A stretch of DNA of 64,000 bases, from assembly GCA_013423325.1 (NCBI GenBank), contig BLJB01000012.1, positions 124,001-188,000 on the forward strand, given 5' to 3'. Below the pieces are notes generated by a model. That model made no database searches. It saw only the letters and a program-made list of their open reading frames with translations, and was not told the origin of the DNA. The stretch is from Usnea hakonensis. Lineage: Eukaryota > Ascomycota > Lecanoromycetes > Lecanorales > Parmeliaceae. The translations under genes and the position numbers were made by a program. Within the stretch, counting starts at the first letter, position 1. Every line of letters begins with the position of its first letter. Positions 9,995 to 20,970 of the stretch are shown here, piece by piece.

Positions 9995-11278
9995 TTATTC
10001 GTCGCTCTTTCGCACCTTCTCAAACCATTCATCTAGAAATGGCACCGGGTCTCTCTTTGGATTTTTCGTTGGCAAAAGCTTCGCCTCTGATGTATGAAAT
10101 TTTTTTACATGTCTCCTTCTATTCGTAGCACACTTGATGATCTTTGGGCAGGGTGAGCCATGTATGCTGATTAGTTGACATTTATAGTGGAAAGGCGAAT
10201 TATGTTTACGCATGTGCTTCCTTTTGGTGCTCCTGAAGCTGGCGCCCGTAAACTCAGTTCCGCATTTCTCGCAGGAATCCATCACGGGCCCAGAGCCGGG
10301 TCGACCACGAGTAGGCTGCGCTTGGCGACGGTTACCTCGTGGCATTGTAATAGTCGGAGCTCCAGCAGAACCTTCAATCGGTGGAGCATAAAGCTCAGAA
10401 GGTGTGGGATTCGCTAGGTCATCGAAAAGTTGGTAACCGAGATTTCCGACTTGACATATGGCTTGATAGTATTGTTGCTCTGGATAGAGAAATGACTCAC
10501 CCTGCTCAATGCGTCCTCCATGATGCGTCGCATCCACACTCGCCTGAAAACGGTTGAAGTCCTCCACAGCGCGAGGGTCCACGACAGAAGGATGCACACC
10601 GTATGTGTTCATTCTTTCGTTGCCATGACCTAGCGTCCAGTTGCTAGTATTCGTAAGGATGGGCTCCGTGGCTTGATTGCGGCGTTGGGCTCCCGAACCT
10701 ACATGAGGGTCTTCGCATGTCAGTGGCTGAATAAAGGGTAGTGAGATTCTGTGCTTACCCTTTATTTCGAAGGACTTCGATAAGACATCAGAAGAGACGG
10801 GCCAATCATCTTGCTCATACGTGGATCCGAGCGAAGAGAAGTCTCGCTGGTCCGCAAAACTACCATCCCACCCAGGCCTGGAAAAAGCAGGATTGTTGAC
10901 ACTCCAGGAGCTCAATTCGGTTTCGCTATCGCTCATTCCAAAAGAAGTGGAACTTCCAACGGGATCGGAAGATGCAGTGATAGTACTAGGATCGATTCCT
11001 CCGTGAAGAGCAGGGTAGTCAGAAGTGAGGGGGGCGAAGGCATCGAATGAAGATGAAGAATGTTGTTGCTGTGGGATCAGGGGGAGCGTCTGGTCCGTAG
11101 AGACGGGCTCCTCCTGTACCGCTTCGGGGTCGTTGTAGAAAGTAATATTTCGGTCCTGTCCAGGACGAACAGCCCAGTCAATGTAGCCGCCATATGGTTG
11201 GGCCTGGTGGTATAGAGACTGATGATCATTTTTTTTAGGCAGGCCAAACACTTGAGGAGCTTGCGAATTTGAAACCAT
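9995..11278 (-). CDS. C2H2 zinc-finger protein, paralogue of the gene at 5714-6799
   Basis: The ORF from ATG 11278 encodes 427 residues if read through. I predict a 60-nt intron at 10699-10758: donor GTAAGC, branch-like CACTGAC and acceptor TAG. It is a multiple of three without a stop, which is why the frame stays open across it. The spliced product would be 407 residues. A long polar N-terminal region precedes two C-terminal zinc fingers: CEKCGTEF...KHMRKH, then YKCQLISIHGSPC...RRRHVKKFH. The tail FLDEWFEKVRKS matches that of the paralogue. Likely a nuclear DNA-binding regulator of unknown target. The frame is open upstream to about 11417, so an extra 5' exon is possible; a candidate ATG lies at 11496, but the only frame-keeping intron I found there is 32 nt, which is too short to trust. 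Confidence 0.75.
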   Translation of the reverse strand: MVSNSQAPQVFGLPKKNDHQSLYHQAQPYGGYIDWAVRPGQDRNITFYNDPEAVQEEPVSTDQTLPLIPQQQHSSSSFDAFAPLTSDYPALHGGIDPSTITASSDPVGSSTSFGMSDSETELSSWSVNNPAFSRPGWDGSFADQRDFSSLGSTYEQDDWPVSSDVLSKSFEIKGKHRISLPFIQPLTCEDPHVGSGAQRRNQATEPILTNTSNWTLGHGNERMNTYGVHPSVVDPRAVEDFNRFQASVDATHHGGRIEQGESFLYPEQQYYQAICQVGNLGYQLFDDLANPTPSELYAPPIEGSAGAPTITMPRGNRRQAQPTRGRPGSGPVMDSCEKCGTEFTGASFRSTKRKHMRKHNSPFHYKCQLISIHGSPCPKIIKCATNRRRHVKKFHTSEAKLLPTKNPKRDPVPFLDEWFEKVRKSDE

Positions 11279-11496
11279 TTGACTGGGAGGACCGTAACCT
11301 TCACCCTGACAGGCTGGCCCAGTTGAAGCTAAATGAGATCTGTCAGACGTTGGCTGATGGCCATGTCTGGACAGTCCTTGGTCGTAACCATTTCGGTCTC
11401 TGTATGTTCTGTCAACCCTGAACAGTACAACCTATTTTTGAAAGCTCACTCCCGCATCTCCGTTGTATGATTATCTTCACCGTAATCTTCTGACAT

Positions 11497-13901
11497 GATC
11501 CTGAGCAGCCTAGCGGATAGGAATTGAATTGGCCGCGGGGAAGAGAGCACATATGCACAAGATTGAAGACAGCCAAGACACCCGTTTAATTGATCCGAGA
11601 AAACGAAGTTGTTCCCCACAGAGACGATAAGCCGTTACCTGGGCGTGATAGTTGGTGATATGAGTCTTCGGATGAAAGCTGGGAAAGAGTTGGTGGGAGA
11701 GTGGGGGGGAGGGGTTGTAAGAATTGCTGCGTCAGGGCGAGGACTGCCCGCGAAGGAAATGACCAACGCATGATACCGGAGTGCGGAAAGTCCTCGAGAT
11801 CCAGGGTTTGGCGGCACTAGCACTGGTTCGATTCTGAGAGAGCTCCTCTTTCTGTGGGGAGGATTATCTGGTGCCAAGACATAATGAAGCGAGGAGGACT
11901 CCAGAAGCGGGGGAGGACTCCATGGACAGGAACATCGGTTTTTCAATGCGGATCTTGAGATTCGAGCTTGACACGTTAACTTCCATGGCTCAATCTTCCT
12001 AGCAGCGCTTAGGCAAATGTAAGTTCCGTCCAACGGCCGTCCAGCATACCCATCGGGGACGCTCCAGCGAGAACATATTTGCAGCTGTGATTTAGCAGAT
12101 CTGTCGTCGCCACCTCACAATGTCGAGCGAGCAGTTTGTTATTAGGCTATGGGGGCCTGCATTGTAGAGGATAGTGTAGTATTTCAGCGGATACCTGTCG
12201 CAAGCTGACAGTAACAGAGATCACCCTCATGTTGGGAACCAGTCGTATTCCTATAAGCCGTGTCCGTAGCTAGGGTCGAACATGGTCTACATCTTTGGGG
12301 CAGAAGAAGCATGAAATGAGATCTGAGGCCAGAGATGAGCCACAGCGAATACGCGCGATGCGATTCATTTCTCCATGTTAGGAGCCGCATGGACGGTGTC
12401 CTTTTCAAAAGAGGTCTTTACGGAAAGACACGTTGACAGTGGACAGCACAGCCTCTTATACACCATATGGCAAGGCTGGTCAGCGCGCCGCCTCTGGCGT
12501 AATCGTGCATTGTGGAGGGTCGGGTCCACTATCCATTCCTTCGGGGCTGAAGGAATAGTAAGACGCCACGACGGAGCCTGCAGTAGTGTCGCAAACACCA
12601 GTAAGACTCTCATCAACTCATTTGATCTTTCCGTGATGAAGGCGAGCACCCAGAAGCAGCCCACGCGGGTTAAGCGGCAAGATGGACTCGAGAGGGGTAT
12701 AACATGATTGATGTTTCCCTTGTTATCGGGTCTTTTGACGTTCCCAGGTGTGAATGACAATCCACCCATTCAATAAATGATATATATACCGATAAGTCAG
12801 AGTATGCCGCTCAGTAGCAGACTGCATCCATGAACTTGGTCCACAGTTTTATACCAAGGAGATAGAGGCTTCCTTATCAGACTACTATGGGATCCCAGAG
12901 CATCCCAGCTTCTGACTTTCTCAGGCATCCTATGTGCAGCCGCTTGATGCATTTTGTACCACAAGACGGCTTCCCTATCAAAGGAACAGAACAGTATGAA
13001 AAGAAAAAGGCACCTACTTTGTCAGGCGGACCTTAATCGCTGATACCCCAAACCATCACAAGTGGGATCAGTAAGTACATTCTTTGCTATCAGAGATTTT
13101 ATACTGTTTCTTAGGAAATGTCTATCAGTCCATCATTGTTGGACTTACGTGCCTATTTTGAAGTAAATTTCCTGTTAGTGAGAAGAGACTTGGAATCCAT
13201 TGGAGAAGGCTGATCTGTTTCCATCAAAGAGCATCTATGCGCCAAGCGTGTCATAGAATAGAGAAAGGCTAAAGCTTTCGCTCGAGATGAAGTCGACCAG
13301 TCGTGAAAGTCTCGGAGAAGCTCATTGGTCAAGCCCAAAATGTAGGATCACCGCGGAATCCCAGCCAGCTGTGAGCATGGACAGCATATGCCATTTTTGT
13401 CATGAATTGCTCTCACAGTACGATTTTAAGTATTGTGTGCCAAGCAACACCAAAATCGACTTCAAACTCTGCTAGGTAGATGCACTAAAAGTTTCAAGTG
13501 CGCCGTTTATCCACCACAGAAGCATTATTAGCTCAGGGAGAATTGGCGAAGGCTTATTTAACATCCAGTTCTGGACCTGTAAGTAATCCAAGCTCAAGAT
13601 ATCTGGAAAAACATCCTACATCCCAAGCGTGAGCAACCTAGTGTGTTTGAACTAGCCAGCGGCTGATCAGTGGACCTGACGAATACGTCAACGACCAGCA
13701 TTCACCAACTGACCAGAAAAGGAGAGAACTGCAGATTGCACCTGGTGCCAGTGCTTGTTGACGACTGACGTCTGGATATTTCGCAGTACCACTTTGTTGC
13801 TGAGGATCGTCGATGAGTCGAGTATTGCGTTTGATCTTTTTCGCTTGACTCTCGAAGCAGAGAGCCCACGGTTTGAAAACACAGATAGCTAGTTCACATT
13901 A
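11497..13901. other. long intergenic region, no gene supported
   Basis: About 2.4 kb upstream of the zinc-finger gene and downstream of the NACHT-ankyrin gene. GGAGGACTCC occurs twice near 11895-11925, echoing the minisatellite core. A frame with a signal-peptide-like start exists at 12365-12613 on the minus strand but is not supported further. I recognise nothing else. Confidence 0.35.
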
Positions 13902-16900
13902 TTAAGATAGCATGTTACTCGCTGAGCCCCTTCGAGTATCCTCCAACGCACCAAAACCAATGCTTCCCAGAGCTCTACGTCTGGAATCTGCAAAAGAACT
14001 CAATTTATTCTCCACTGAATTGGCAGCCCCAAGCTCACGCAAGACCTCGATCACCGCGGACTTCTTATTTCTCATTGCGTAATTCAGAGGCGTCTGGCCA
14101 TCTGAATCTTTACAATGCAGGTCCCCACCAAAGAGAGTAAGTTCTCGGACAATAGCGTCTAGTCCTTGCTCGGCTGCTAGATGCATTGGAGATCTACCTT
14201 GAACATCACATGCCCGAACGTCTGCTCCATTTTCCAGTAAAGTTCTGATAACTGCGACAGTCGACCGCTCTGATAGACAACAGTAATGCAAGGGCGTTCG
14301 GCCATCTGAGTCGCGTACATTCGGGTCCGTCTGCAAAGCTAACAATTCGCGAACAAGAACTGCAGAAACATATTTGGCGGCGAGATGCAGTGGGGTTTTC
14401 TGCGAATAGTCAAATGCTGAAAGATCAGCCCCGGCTTCACATAGCATGTATAAAACACTTAGGTTTCCTGATCCAACAGCATAATGCACAGTGCTCTTTC
14501 CCTCGTCGTCGATCGCTTTCGCATCAGCACCATGCATTAACAATGCAGAGACTGTAGCTGCCTGACCCGCTTCTACTGCTAAATGTAGAGCGCTACGGCC
14601 AGCACCGTCTACGACATTGATGTTGGTACCAAATTGAAGTAGTATGTAGATGATTTCTTCTTGGCCTGTTCCAGCAGCTAGATGAGCCGGCAAGCGTCCA
14701 GATGATCCAGTGAGGTTGACGTCGGCTCCGCCATCACAGAGAGTACGTACTATTGCTGGCAGCCCGATTTTACTTGCGATGTGTAAAGGAGTCTCTCCGT
14801 CTTTGTTGAAGCAGTTCACCGAGACTCCCGCATCCATAAACTTTGCTACTACTTGTTCATTTCCTTCCCGTGCGGCAACATGAAGAGCAGTGTCTTCATT
14901 ACTATCGATGATCGAGAGAGGATATCCACAATCAAGCAGGTACTCGATTACTTCAGTAGCCTTCTTTCGGAGGGCAACATGTAGAAGAGGAAAGCTTCTT
15001 CGAATCCCCAAGTCTGCCAATCGGGCTTGATCATATTCTGGCCCACCATAATCAATCAATATTCTCGTCATAAGGTCGACCCTGTTAAGTGCTGCTGCAT
15101 CGATGAGCAATGACATGCCCTGATCTAGAGACTTGATCATTGTGTTCTCATAGAGGGTCACAAACATTCCTACGCTACCTGAGTCCGCTATGATTTTGAA
15201 TAGACGAGGATCGAAAGTATGCTTTGATTTCATTGAGAGCAGGAGTGGCTCCATAAGTCTCTCGTGGCCATTTTGCGCAGCTAAGGAGATTGGAGACTCT
15301 CCCTGGTGATCCTTTTGTGTGGCCAGATCACCTAAATCCTGACCACCAGCCGAAAGAACGTTCCGAATCCATTGGATCGACATTAGAGAGTTATTGGCCG
15401 CAGCGAAATGTAGAGGTGTTCTTCCTTTTTGATCGATCGATCGCAAAGACTTCACCGAAACATCCAGCATCTCACCGAAGTGACTACCGAGGTCAAAGGC
15501 TGTAAGGACGAACGCAATATCGGCGTTCAACGGCAACAGCTCGACTTGCGCTGTTTCACTATTTGCGACAATACGGAGCCAGGAAGATATGAAATCCTTT
15601 TTCAAGAAAAGCGATTTGACTAAGGGAGTCAGATGAATGTTCTGTGAGTTTTCGGCCCTCCGGGCATGCTCAGCCCAGTAGAAGCAGGCAAAAGTCAGGA
15701 AATCTAGTGGATCACTGTGTCCTTGGAAAGCGGCAAGCATGTATTGAAGACAAAGCACGGCCATGGTGCCATGCACCTGCCGCAGGTCGTTTCTGTCCTT
15801 GTTTCCCAAAGAGTGCGAGTTGAATGTCGCATGGAATTTGTGAATCTCTCTTGGCATCTTCAGAAAATCCCGCAAGGAATAATGTACAAGTGACACGGAG
15901 GTCTCATTCAGTCTCAACAGTCCCTGAAAGTGGTGTCTGAATTCCCTCTCGAAATTCACCGTCTGGCTTTCGGTAATTTCTCTCAAGTTGGGGGTGACCC
16001 CGGTGTCAGTCGAAATCGGTCGCTTGTTGAACTTTTCCTCTGTATCAATTTCTGGGAAGTCCCAACAATGTGACAGTGCTAATATTGCAGACAAGTCTTT
16101 GACTTGTAGCGGCGCTCTGGCGACCAAAACAAAGTAGAGTGTCCTACGCACGTTCACATCAGTAGACTCGGTCGATCCACTGAGAAGATCAAAATAAGCA
16201 TCGTGCAGATCTTTTGGCAAATGCTCAAGCCTCTTTCGAACCATTCGTGCCGTTCTGACTTTTGAGATGCTCTGGAGCACAAGTTGAACCCAGAGGAAAT
16301 TTTCCGAGGAGTGCGCTAATAATGTCTTCGTGATTACACTTCTCAGTTCTTCAGAGAGTTGTGCCACTACGAGCTTTTTGACAGCCGTTTCTACATATGA
16401 CTTGATGTCGACTTCGAAATGTTCCACAGAATCGCTAAGATCTAGTATCAATCTTGGCTTGAACCTTGTATCTGGTCTCGAAGTGACAAGTAGTTGAATG
16501 CTTGATTGATTCGCGAGATTTGACAGCATGTCAATGATCTTTTCTTGAGACGTAGGCTCACACTCGTCGAGCGCATCGAGCACTATAATTGTTCCTCTCG
16601 AGGACGGATCTCGTAATATTGCATTGAGCAGTTCCGCGTAATGGCCAAAATCACCCCCTTCCGGTCGAGAGAACACAGACTTGCCATGAACGTGCCTGAA
16701 TAACTCCTGATCGGTAGTCAAGATTTGATATAGCAAAGATCGCAACACACTGAGGCCGCTGTTTCGTACCGGGCTACTATAATCGAGGAAGTAAGCAAGG
16801 ACTGGGCGGGGCCTCGAGAAAACGTTGCTGGCGTTGAAAATCCACTGCGGTCTGTTATTGCCAGAGGTGTCCCCATTACCTGCGAGCACGCCACACAATT

Positions 16901-18394
16901 GCCGGTATAGAAACTTAGCCAAGACTGTTTTTCCAGTTCCAGCTCTTCCTTGTATCCATAAGATCTTTTCTGAGCTCGATAGCCATGTCTGAAATGCTTG
17001 CGAGGAAAGAACCCACTCGCAAGTGCCCGGAGAGTTATCTTCTATCATTACGTCATCCAACCAATCTGATCGCAGACTAGACAGAAATCGTCTTTTGCGT
17101 TCTATAATATCAATAAGTAGCAATGCAGTGAAAGCGGTGTGTAACGAAGCATACCCTCAGAACCAGCGCCATATTCCTCATGAGTGTCATGTAGGCCTAA
17201 TGATAATAAGTAAACCCATAAATTTTCATTGGAAGCTCCTATACCTTCGGGAATTTCAGTACCCGCTAGTCTTCCTTTCGTTATCTTGGGAGCGGCTGTA
17301 CATCATGAGCAGGTAGATCTTCAGCTAAGTACTAAGCTTACCAAGTTGCCTTAAATCTTCAATTTCGGAGGCAGTGTCTCGTATGAGATTCAGAATAAGG
17401 CGATAACCCGGATCCATTCTATTGTCGAATTTGGTCATTTCAATGTGGTCTGCGTCGATCGCAATGACAACTTCATTTGGCAAATTCATTTCGGCGTTTT
17501 CTTTAGGTACTACCTGTCACAGTCGGTCAGGCCAGTATCCTACGGAAGCATAATTCACTGACCAAAAGTCTTCCTCTGTCGGTTGAAGTAGTTCTTGTCT
17601 CAAAACATGAAATTAGCTTTATATGACCAGATTTATAGCAAAAATCTGACGAGAGACGAAGCATATCTTCCGCTTCTTCTGACTCTAGCATTGATTTATG
17701 ATTTCGAGTCAATGATAGCGAATGAGCAGCTAATGCTCTGGATATCTGAGATTTCATCTGTACCCAGGACGCTTTGCCCGATCTGATGTGAGGCGTTCCG
17801 AAGAAAACGCAGGCGCATGTAGCGTTTGAGATTTGAAGATAATCCTTGTCTACCACACTTAGAGCTCGAGAATATACGAGTGCCTACAGATCTCAGCGTG
17901 GTTCATGGGTAAAAAGATATGATTAGTGCGTACACTTTTGACTACGATACCACCAAGACTGTGTGCCATGAAGATCAAAGGCCGGGTCGTGGCTTTTTTA
18001 TTTCGTCGATTAATGGCGAGCGTATTCAGAAGAGTCTGACCGAGATCTTTGATCAAGGGGGGCGTTTCCCCTTGGACCAGCGCAGCATAACCGAATGTCA
18101 AAATACGAGCGATTGGAAAATCCTGCGGCAGCAAGTCCTTCGGCCACAATACCTCCGTATTCATCCAAGTCCTAGTGGCATCACCTCGCAGCCCATGAAC
18201 AAATACTATACTAATGTATCTGTCAGCCGAATGAATCTTATAGAGAAGTTATCTCAGCGGCCATACTCTAGACTAGGCTGAGGAGGTTCATGGAGAGTCA
18301 GGAGACCAAGACGCGGCTTCCTGAGTTCTGCCGGTAATTGTTTCATTCTCCACCTCTTGGTCTCGTTGGCTTTAGCGATTGTCCGGTTCGGCAT
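13902..18394 (-). CDS. STAND/NLR-like receptor: alpha/beta hydrolase - NACHT - ankyrin repeats
   Basis: Spliced model: complement(join(13902-17101, 17155-17295, 17342-17513, 17563-17883, 17934-18219, 18267-18394)), 1415 residues. All five introns (46-53 nt) start with GT, end with AG and keep frame. Residues about 40-250 form an alpha/beta hydrolase of the SesB/lipase type: YISIVFVHGLRGDATRTWM (oxyanion/HG region) and nucleophile elbow FMAHSLGG. Residues about 350-750 are a NACHT domain: P-loop GRAGTGKTVL, Walker B IIVLDALDECE and sensor VTSRPD. Residues about 905-1385 hold ten or so ankyrin repeats (GETPLHIASKIG, GRSALHLAVEAG, GRTPLHYCC). This is the architecture of fungal incompatibility/immune-type receptors: the repeats sense, NACHT switches, the N-terminus acts. 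Catalytic and ATP-binding residues look intact. Ligand unknown. Confidence in the domains is high; the first exon is the least certain. Confidence 0.9.
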
Positions 18395-18714
18395 ACTAGC
18401 GGAAAATGGAATATGAATTTACATATACATGTACTTTAATATCGTTGAACCTGCGGGGCTGTGCCAACCCTCTTTGGCCAAGCGGGGTAGTGTTTGTCGC
18501 TTCGACAGCGTAAAACATCCAAGAGTCTCGAGCCACTGTGGGCTCTGGTCGTGAGAAGAAATCTGGCTTCCGAAGACGAAGGGTAGCTGTCAATATGAGC
18601 GCATGCGAATAGTTTGGAGTGACGGCTAGTGATTTGACAATTTGATTCCACGGAGTATTGTCTGGCCCTGCACCAGTGTTACGTACATGTGTTATAAGTA
18701 GCCATACGAAGGTC

Positions 18715-18840
18715 GGCGTCAAAAGTCCTGGGGCATGCCAAGACTCTTCGGATAACACCCTACACCTACACCCAAAACCGGGGCCGCCTTCCGAAGATAG
18801 GTAAGCATCTAGGTAGGGTTAGGCTTTGTCTCAGACTTCG
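18715..18840 (-). mobile_element. diverged inverse relative of the 4586-4686 fold-back element
   Basis: Read on the minus strand, this stretch contains TACCGAAGTCTGAGACAAAG, CCTAACCCTA, CTTCGGAAGGCGGCCCC, TTATCCGAAGAGTCTTGGCA and CCCCAGGACTTTT in the same order as the element at 4586-4686. About 25 extra bases are spread between the blocks. The terminal repeats are degraded here. It lies in the spacer between the NACHT-ankyrin gene and the acetate permease. Confidence 0.55.
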
Positions 18841-19386
18841 GTACCAAGAGCTCTGGGACGCGCAGTCTTTGGTTCCTCTTGGATCTCCTTTCGCTCAGCT
18901 GCATAGTAGACCCATACCCAAAAAAAAAGGCACCCGTTTCTATACCCGCGCCATTGGGAGCCATACTTAGGTTACAGTACTCCACCCACACACTCTTTTT
19001 AGGAAGGTTGATTTGTCTGGAAGCATTTGTAACATGGCGTCTACTGGACCTGGAACACCTCAAACTGGAAGGTACCTTGGTTCTCCTCTTCTTAGTGAAC
19101 GTGCAGTGGAATCTCCATGCGTCATCTGCGTCAGTAAACCACCCGCTATGCTAGCATTTATCCTACCCGCGAATTTCTCTATAGATAACCCAATCTGTTT
19201 ATGCTTCCATACCTTATCGCACTCCTCTCTCTTTACCCCGTCCTTGTGTACTCTTCCAGTACAAGTTGGAGTGCTCGGCTTCCATCACTCAGTCTTAAGG
19301 TCTTGATTGTCTTTTACTACTCAGCATCTTTTACTACTCAACGTCTTGTGTCACTTGGCGTGTTGTGTTAGAGATCGAAGTTCGTC
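18841..19386. other. probable promoter/leader region of the acetate permease gene
   Basis: No gene recognised. The last 200 bases are pyrimidine-rich with TTTTACTACTCA repeated near 19311-19340, a common look for fungal core promoters and leaders. No specific regulator site could be named. Confidence 0.3.
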
Positions 19387-20211
19387 ATGTTCTCCTCGAC
19401 GCCTGAAAAGGAGGATATAGGCACCTCTGTAGGTCTGGAGGCCCAGCGCACCAACGACAGCAGCCAACCGGGGATGCCGTTATACCACCGTCGCCTTGCG
19501 AATCCGGCGCCTTTAGGTCTCCTCTCCTTTGCGACCAGTGTCTTCCTTGTCTCCCTGACAGGAATGGGCACCCGAGGGGTCGAAGCGCCCAACATCATCA
19601 TTACGACCATGATATTCTTCGGAGGTGTCTGCCAGTACATTGCAGGCATTATGGAATTCGTCACTGGCAACACAGTTAGCCCCACGTCTGCTTCCCCTGC
19701 TTCTATGCGCGATGCTGACGACCGTGTTAACAGCTCGGTGCGACTCTCTTCTCTGCATATGCTGGCTTCAATATCGCCTATGCACTCATTTACATACCCG
19801 GCACCGGTGTCTTGGCCGCGTACACCGACACAGTGACTGGCAAGCCCTTACCGGAGCTTAACCAGGCGCTGGCGCTGCTGGTGTGGGCCTGGTTTATCCT
19901 AAGCGTCATATTCACAGTCGCTGCAACGCGGGCATCGTGGTCCCTTCTGCTGGCGCTTTTATTCTTCGATCTCGAGACAATGCTGCTCGCTGTTGGCTAT
20001 ACCGTGAACAATGATCAGATACTTCTTGCCAGCCGGGGTGTCGGCTTCGTAGTTGCTTTCTGTGGCTGTGAGTGTGAAGCTATCTCTACGTACGGAGCAA
20101 GGCAACTAATGGAGCTTGACAGATTGGCTTGGCACGGCAGGTCTTTGGGGGAGCGGAACCACAATAATCAATCTACCAACGGGAGATTTGTCGCACAAGC
20201 GTCTTGCCTGA
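19387..20211 (+). CDS. GPR1/FUN34/YaaH-family acetate/ammonium permease
   Basis: Spliced model join(19387-19674, 19734-20067, 20123-20211), 236 residues. Introns are 59 and 55 nt with donors GTTAGC and GTGAGT, and each join restores family sequence. The family signature NPAPLGL is at about residues 39-45, followed by six hydrophobic segments, including SFATSVFLVSLTG, YALIYIPGTGVLAAY and TRASWSLLLALLFFDLE. The protein ends after WLGTAGLWGSGTTI. Relatives (yeast Ady2/Ato proteins, Aspergillus AcpA) sit in the plasma membrane and move acetate with protons, or ammonia. The N-terminal cytosolic tail is short (about 35 residues) and the total length is below the usual 260-300, but all six membrane segments seem present. 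Confidence 0.85.
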
Positions 20212-20970
20212 AGAGAAGGCTTTTTCGAGGGAAGCTCTGGGCTTTGGTGGAGCATTCACTGTGGGCCAGGATTCGCTAGTCTCATGTTGGTAAATGCGCA
20301 GAGAGCGTAGGCAATCGGCCAATCAAGTGGAAGATATGTTGATCTGCCGACCTTAGCGTCAGTCCGAAGCGACGATTCCCATTCTCTTATGCTGGCGAGT
20401 CTACTCTATCATTTACATATTAGACTTACCAAAGAAGCATGGGCGCCCATGGTCAGGACTATAATTCTACCTCCATGTGATGGCAATACAGGGAAAGTCA
20501 AAGTCCAGACTGGGCTGCGGCAGAAGGTATAGCGGAAAGAAAGCACAAGAAGGTCTGGTCGAGAAAGGGTGTCGGCGAATGATCTAATGATCTTGTGTCA
20601 AGAGATGACTGTAAAAGGCAGCTTTCTCTAGAAGTAGGTCTCGATAAGATATACCACTCGAGACACCTAATTTGGGCCAATTGATAGAATAAGATGAAGA
20701 AAGTAAGATATGTCTTTTCGCATCCAATTTTGTTCATGCCAGACCTATATTGAGCTCCGTCCGCAAAGTGAAAACCTACCGAGCGAGGGTGGGTATCAAA
20801 AGTCCAAACATCAGTAGTGTCCGAAGGGTTCCTGTGCGCTAAAGGCTCTCGGCTAGAGCCGGCTTTTACTTTTAGATAAAGAATTACAGTATCTCACAGG
20901 TTCAGGTCCAAAGATTTCCAACCCCTTTTCCACCCTCTTTTAACAAGACGACTCTCGAATCCTTTCCACC
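20212..20970. other. intergenic; leader and promoter of cystathionine beta-synthase
   Basis: No gene recognised. Just before the CYS4 start are a GC-rich hairpin (GCTCTCGGCTAGAGC near 20845) and a pyrimidine tract before TTCCACCATG, which fits a fungal leader. I found no certain Cys3/Met4-type site. Confidence 0.3.

Noticed and set aside
11418..11449. 32-nt intron joining an ATG at 11496 to the second zinc-finger gene
   Set aside because: It keeps frame, but it is shorter than any other intron in the window (46 nt or more) and lacks a clear branch point.
12365..12613. Minus-strand frame with a signal-peptide-like start (MRVLLVFATLLQAPSW) and a few cysteines
   Set aside because: It has no family resemblance and no splice partners, and it sits inside a longer frame of ordinary chance length. 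A signal-like start alone is weak evidence.
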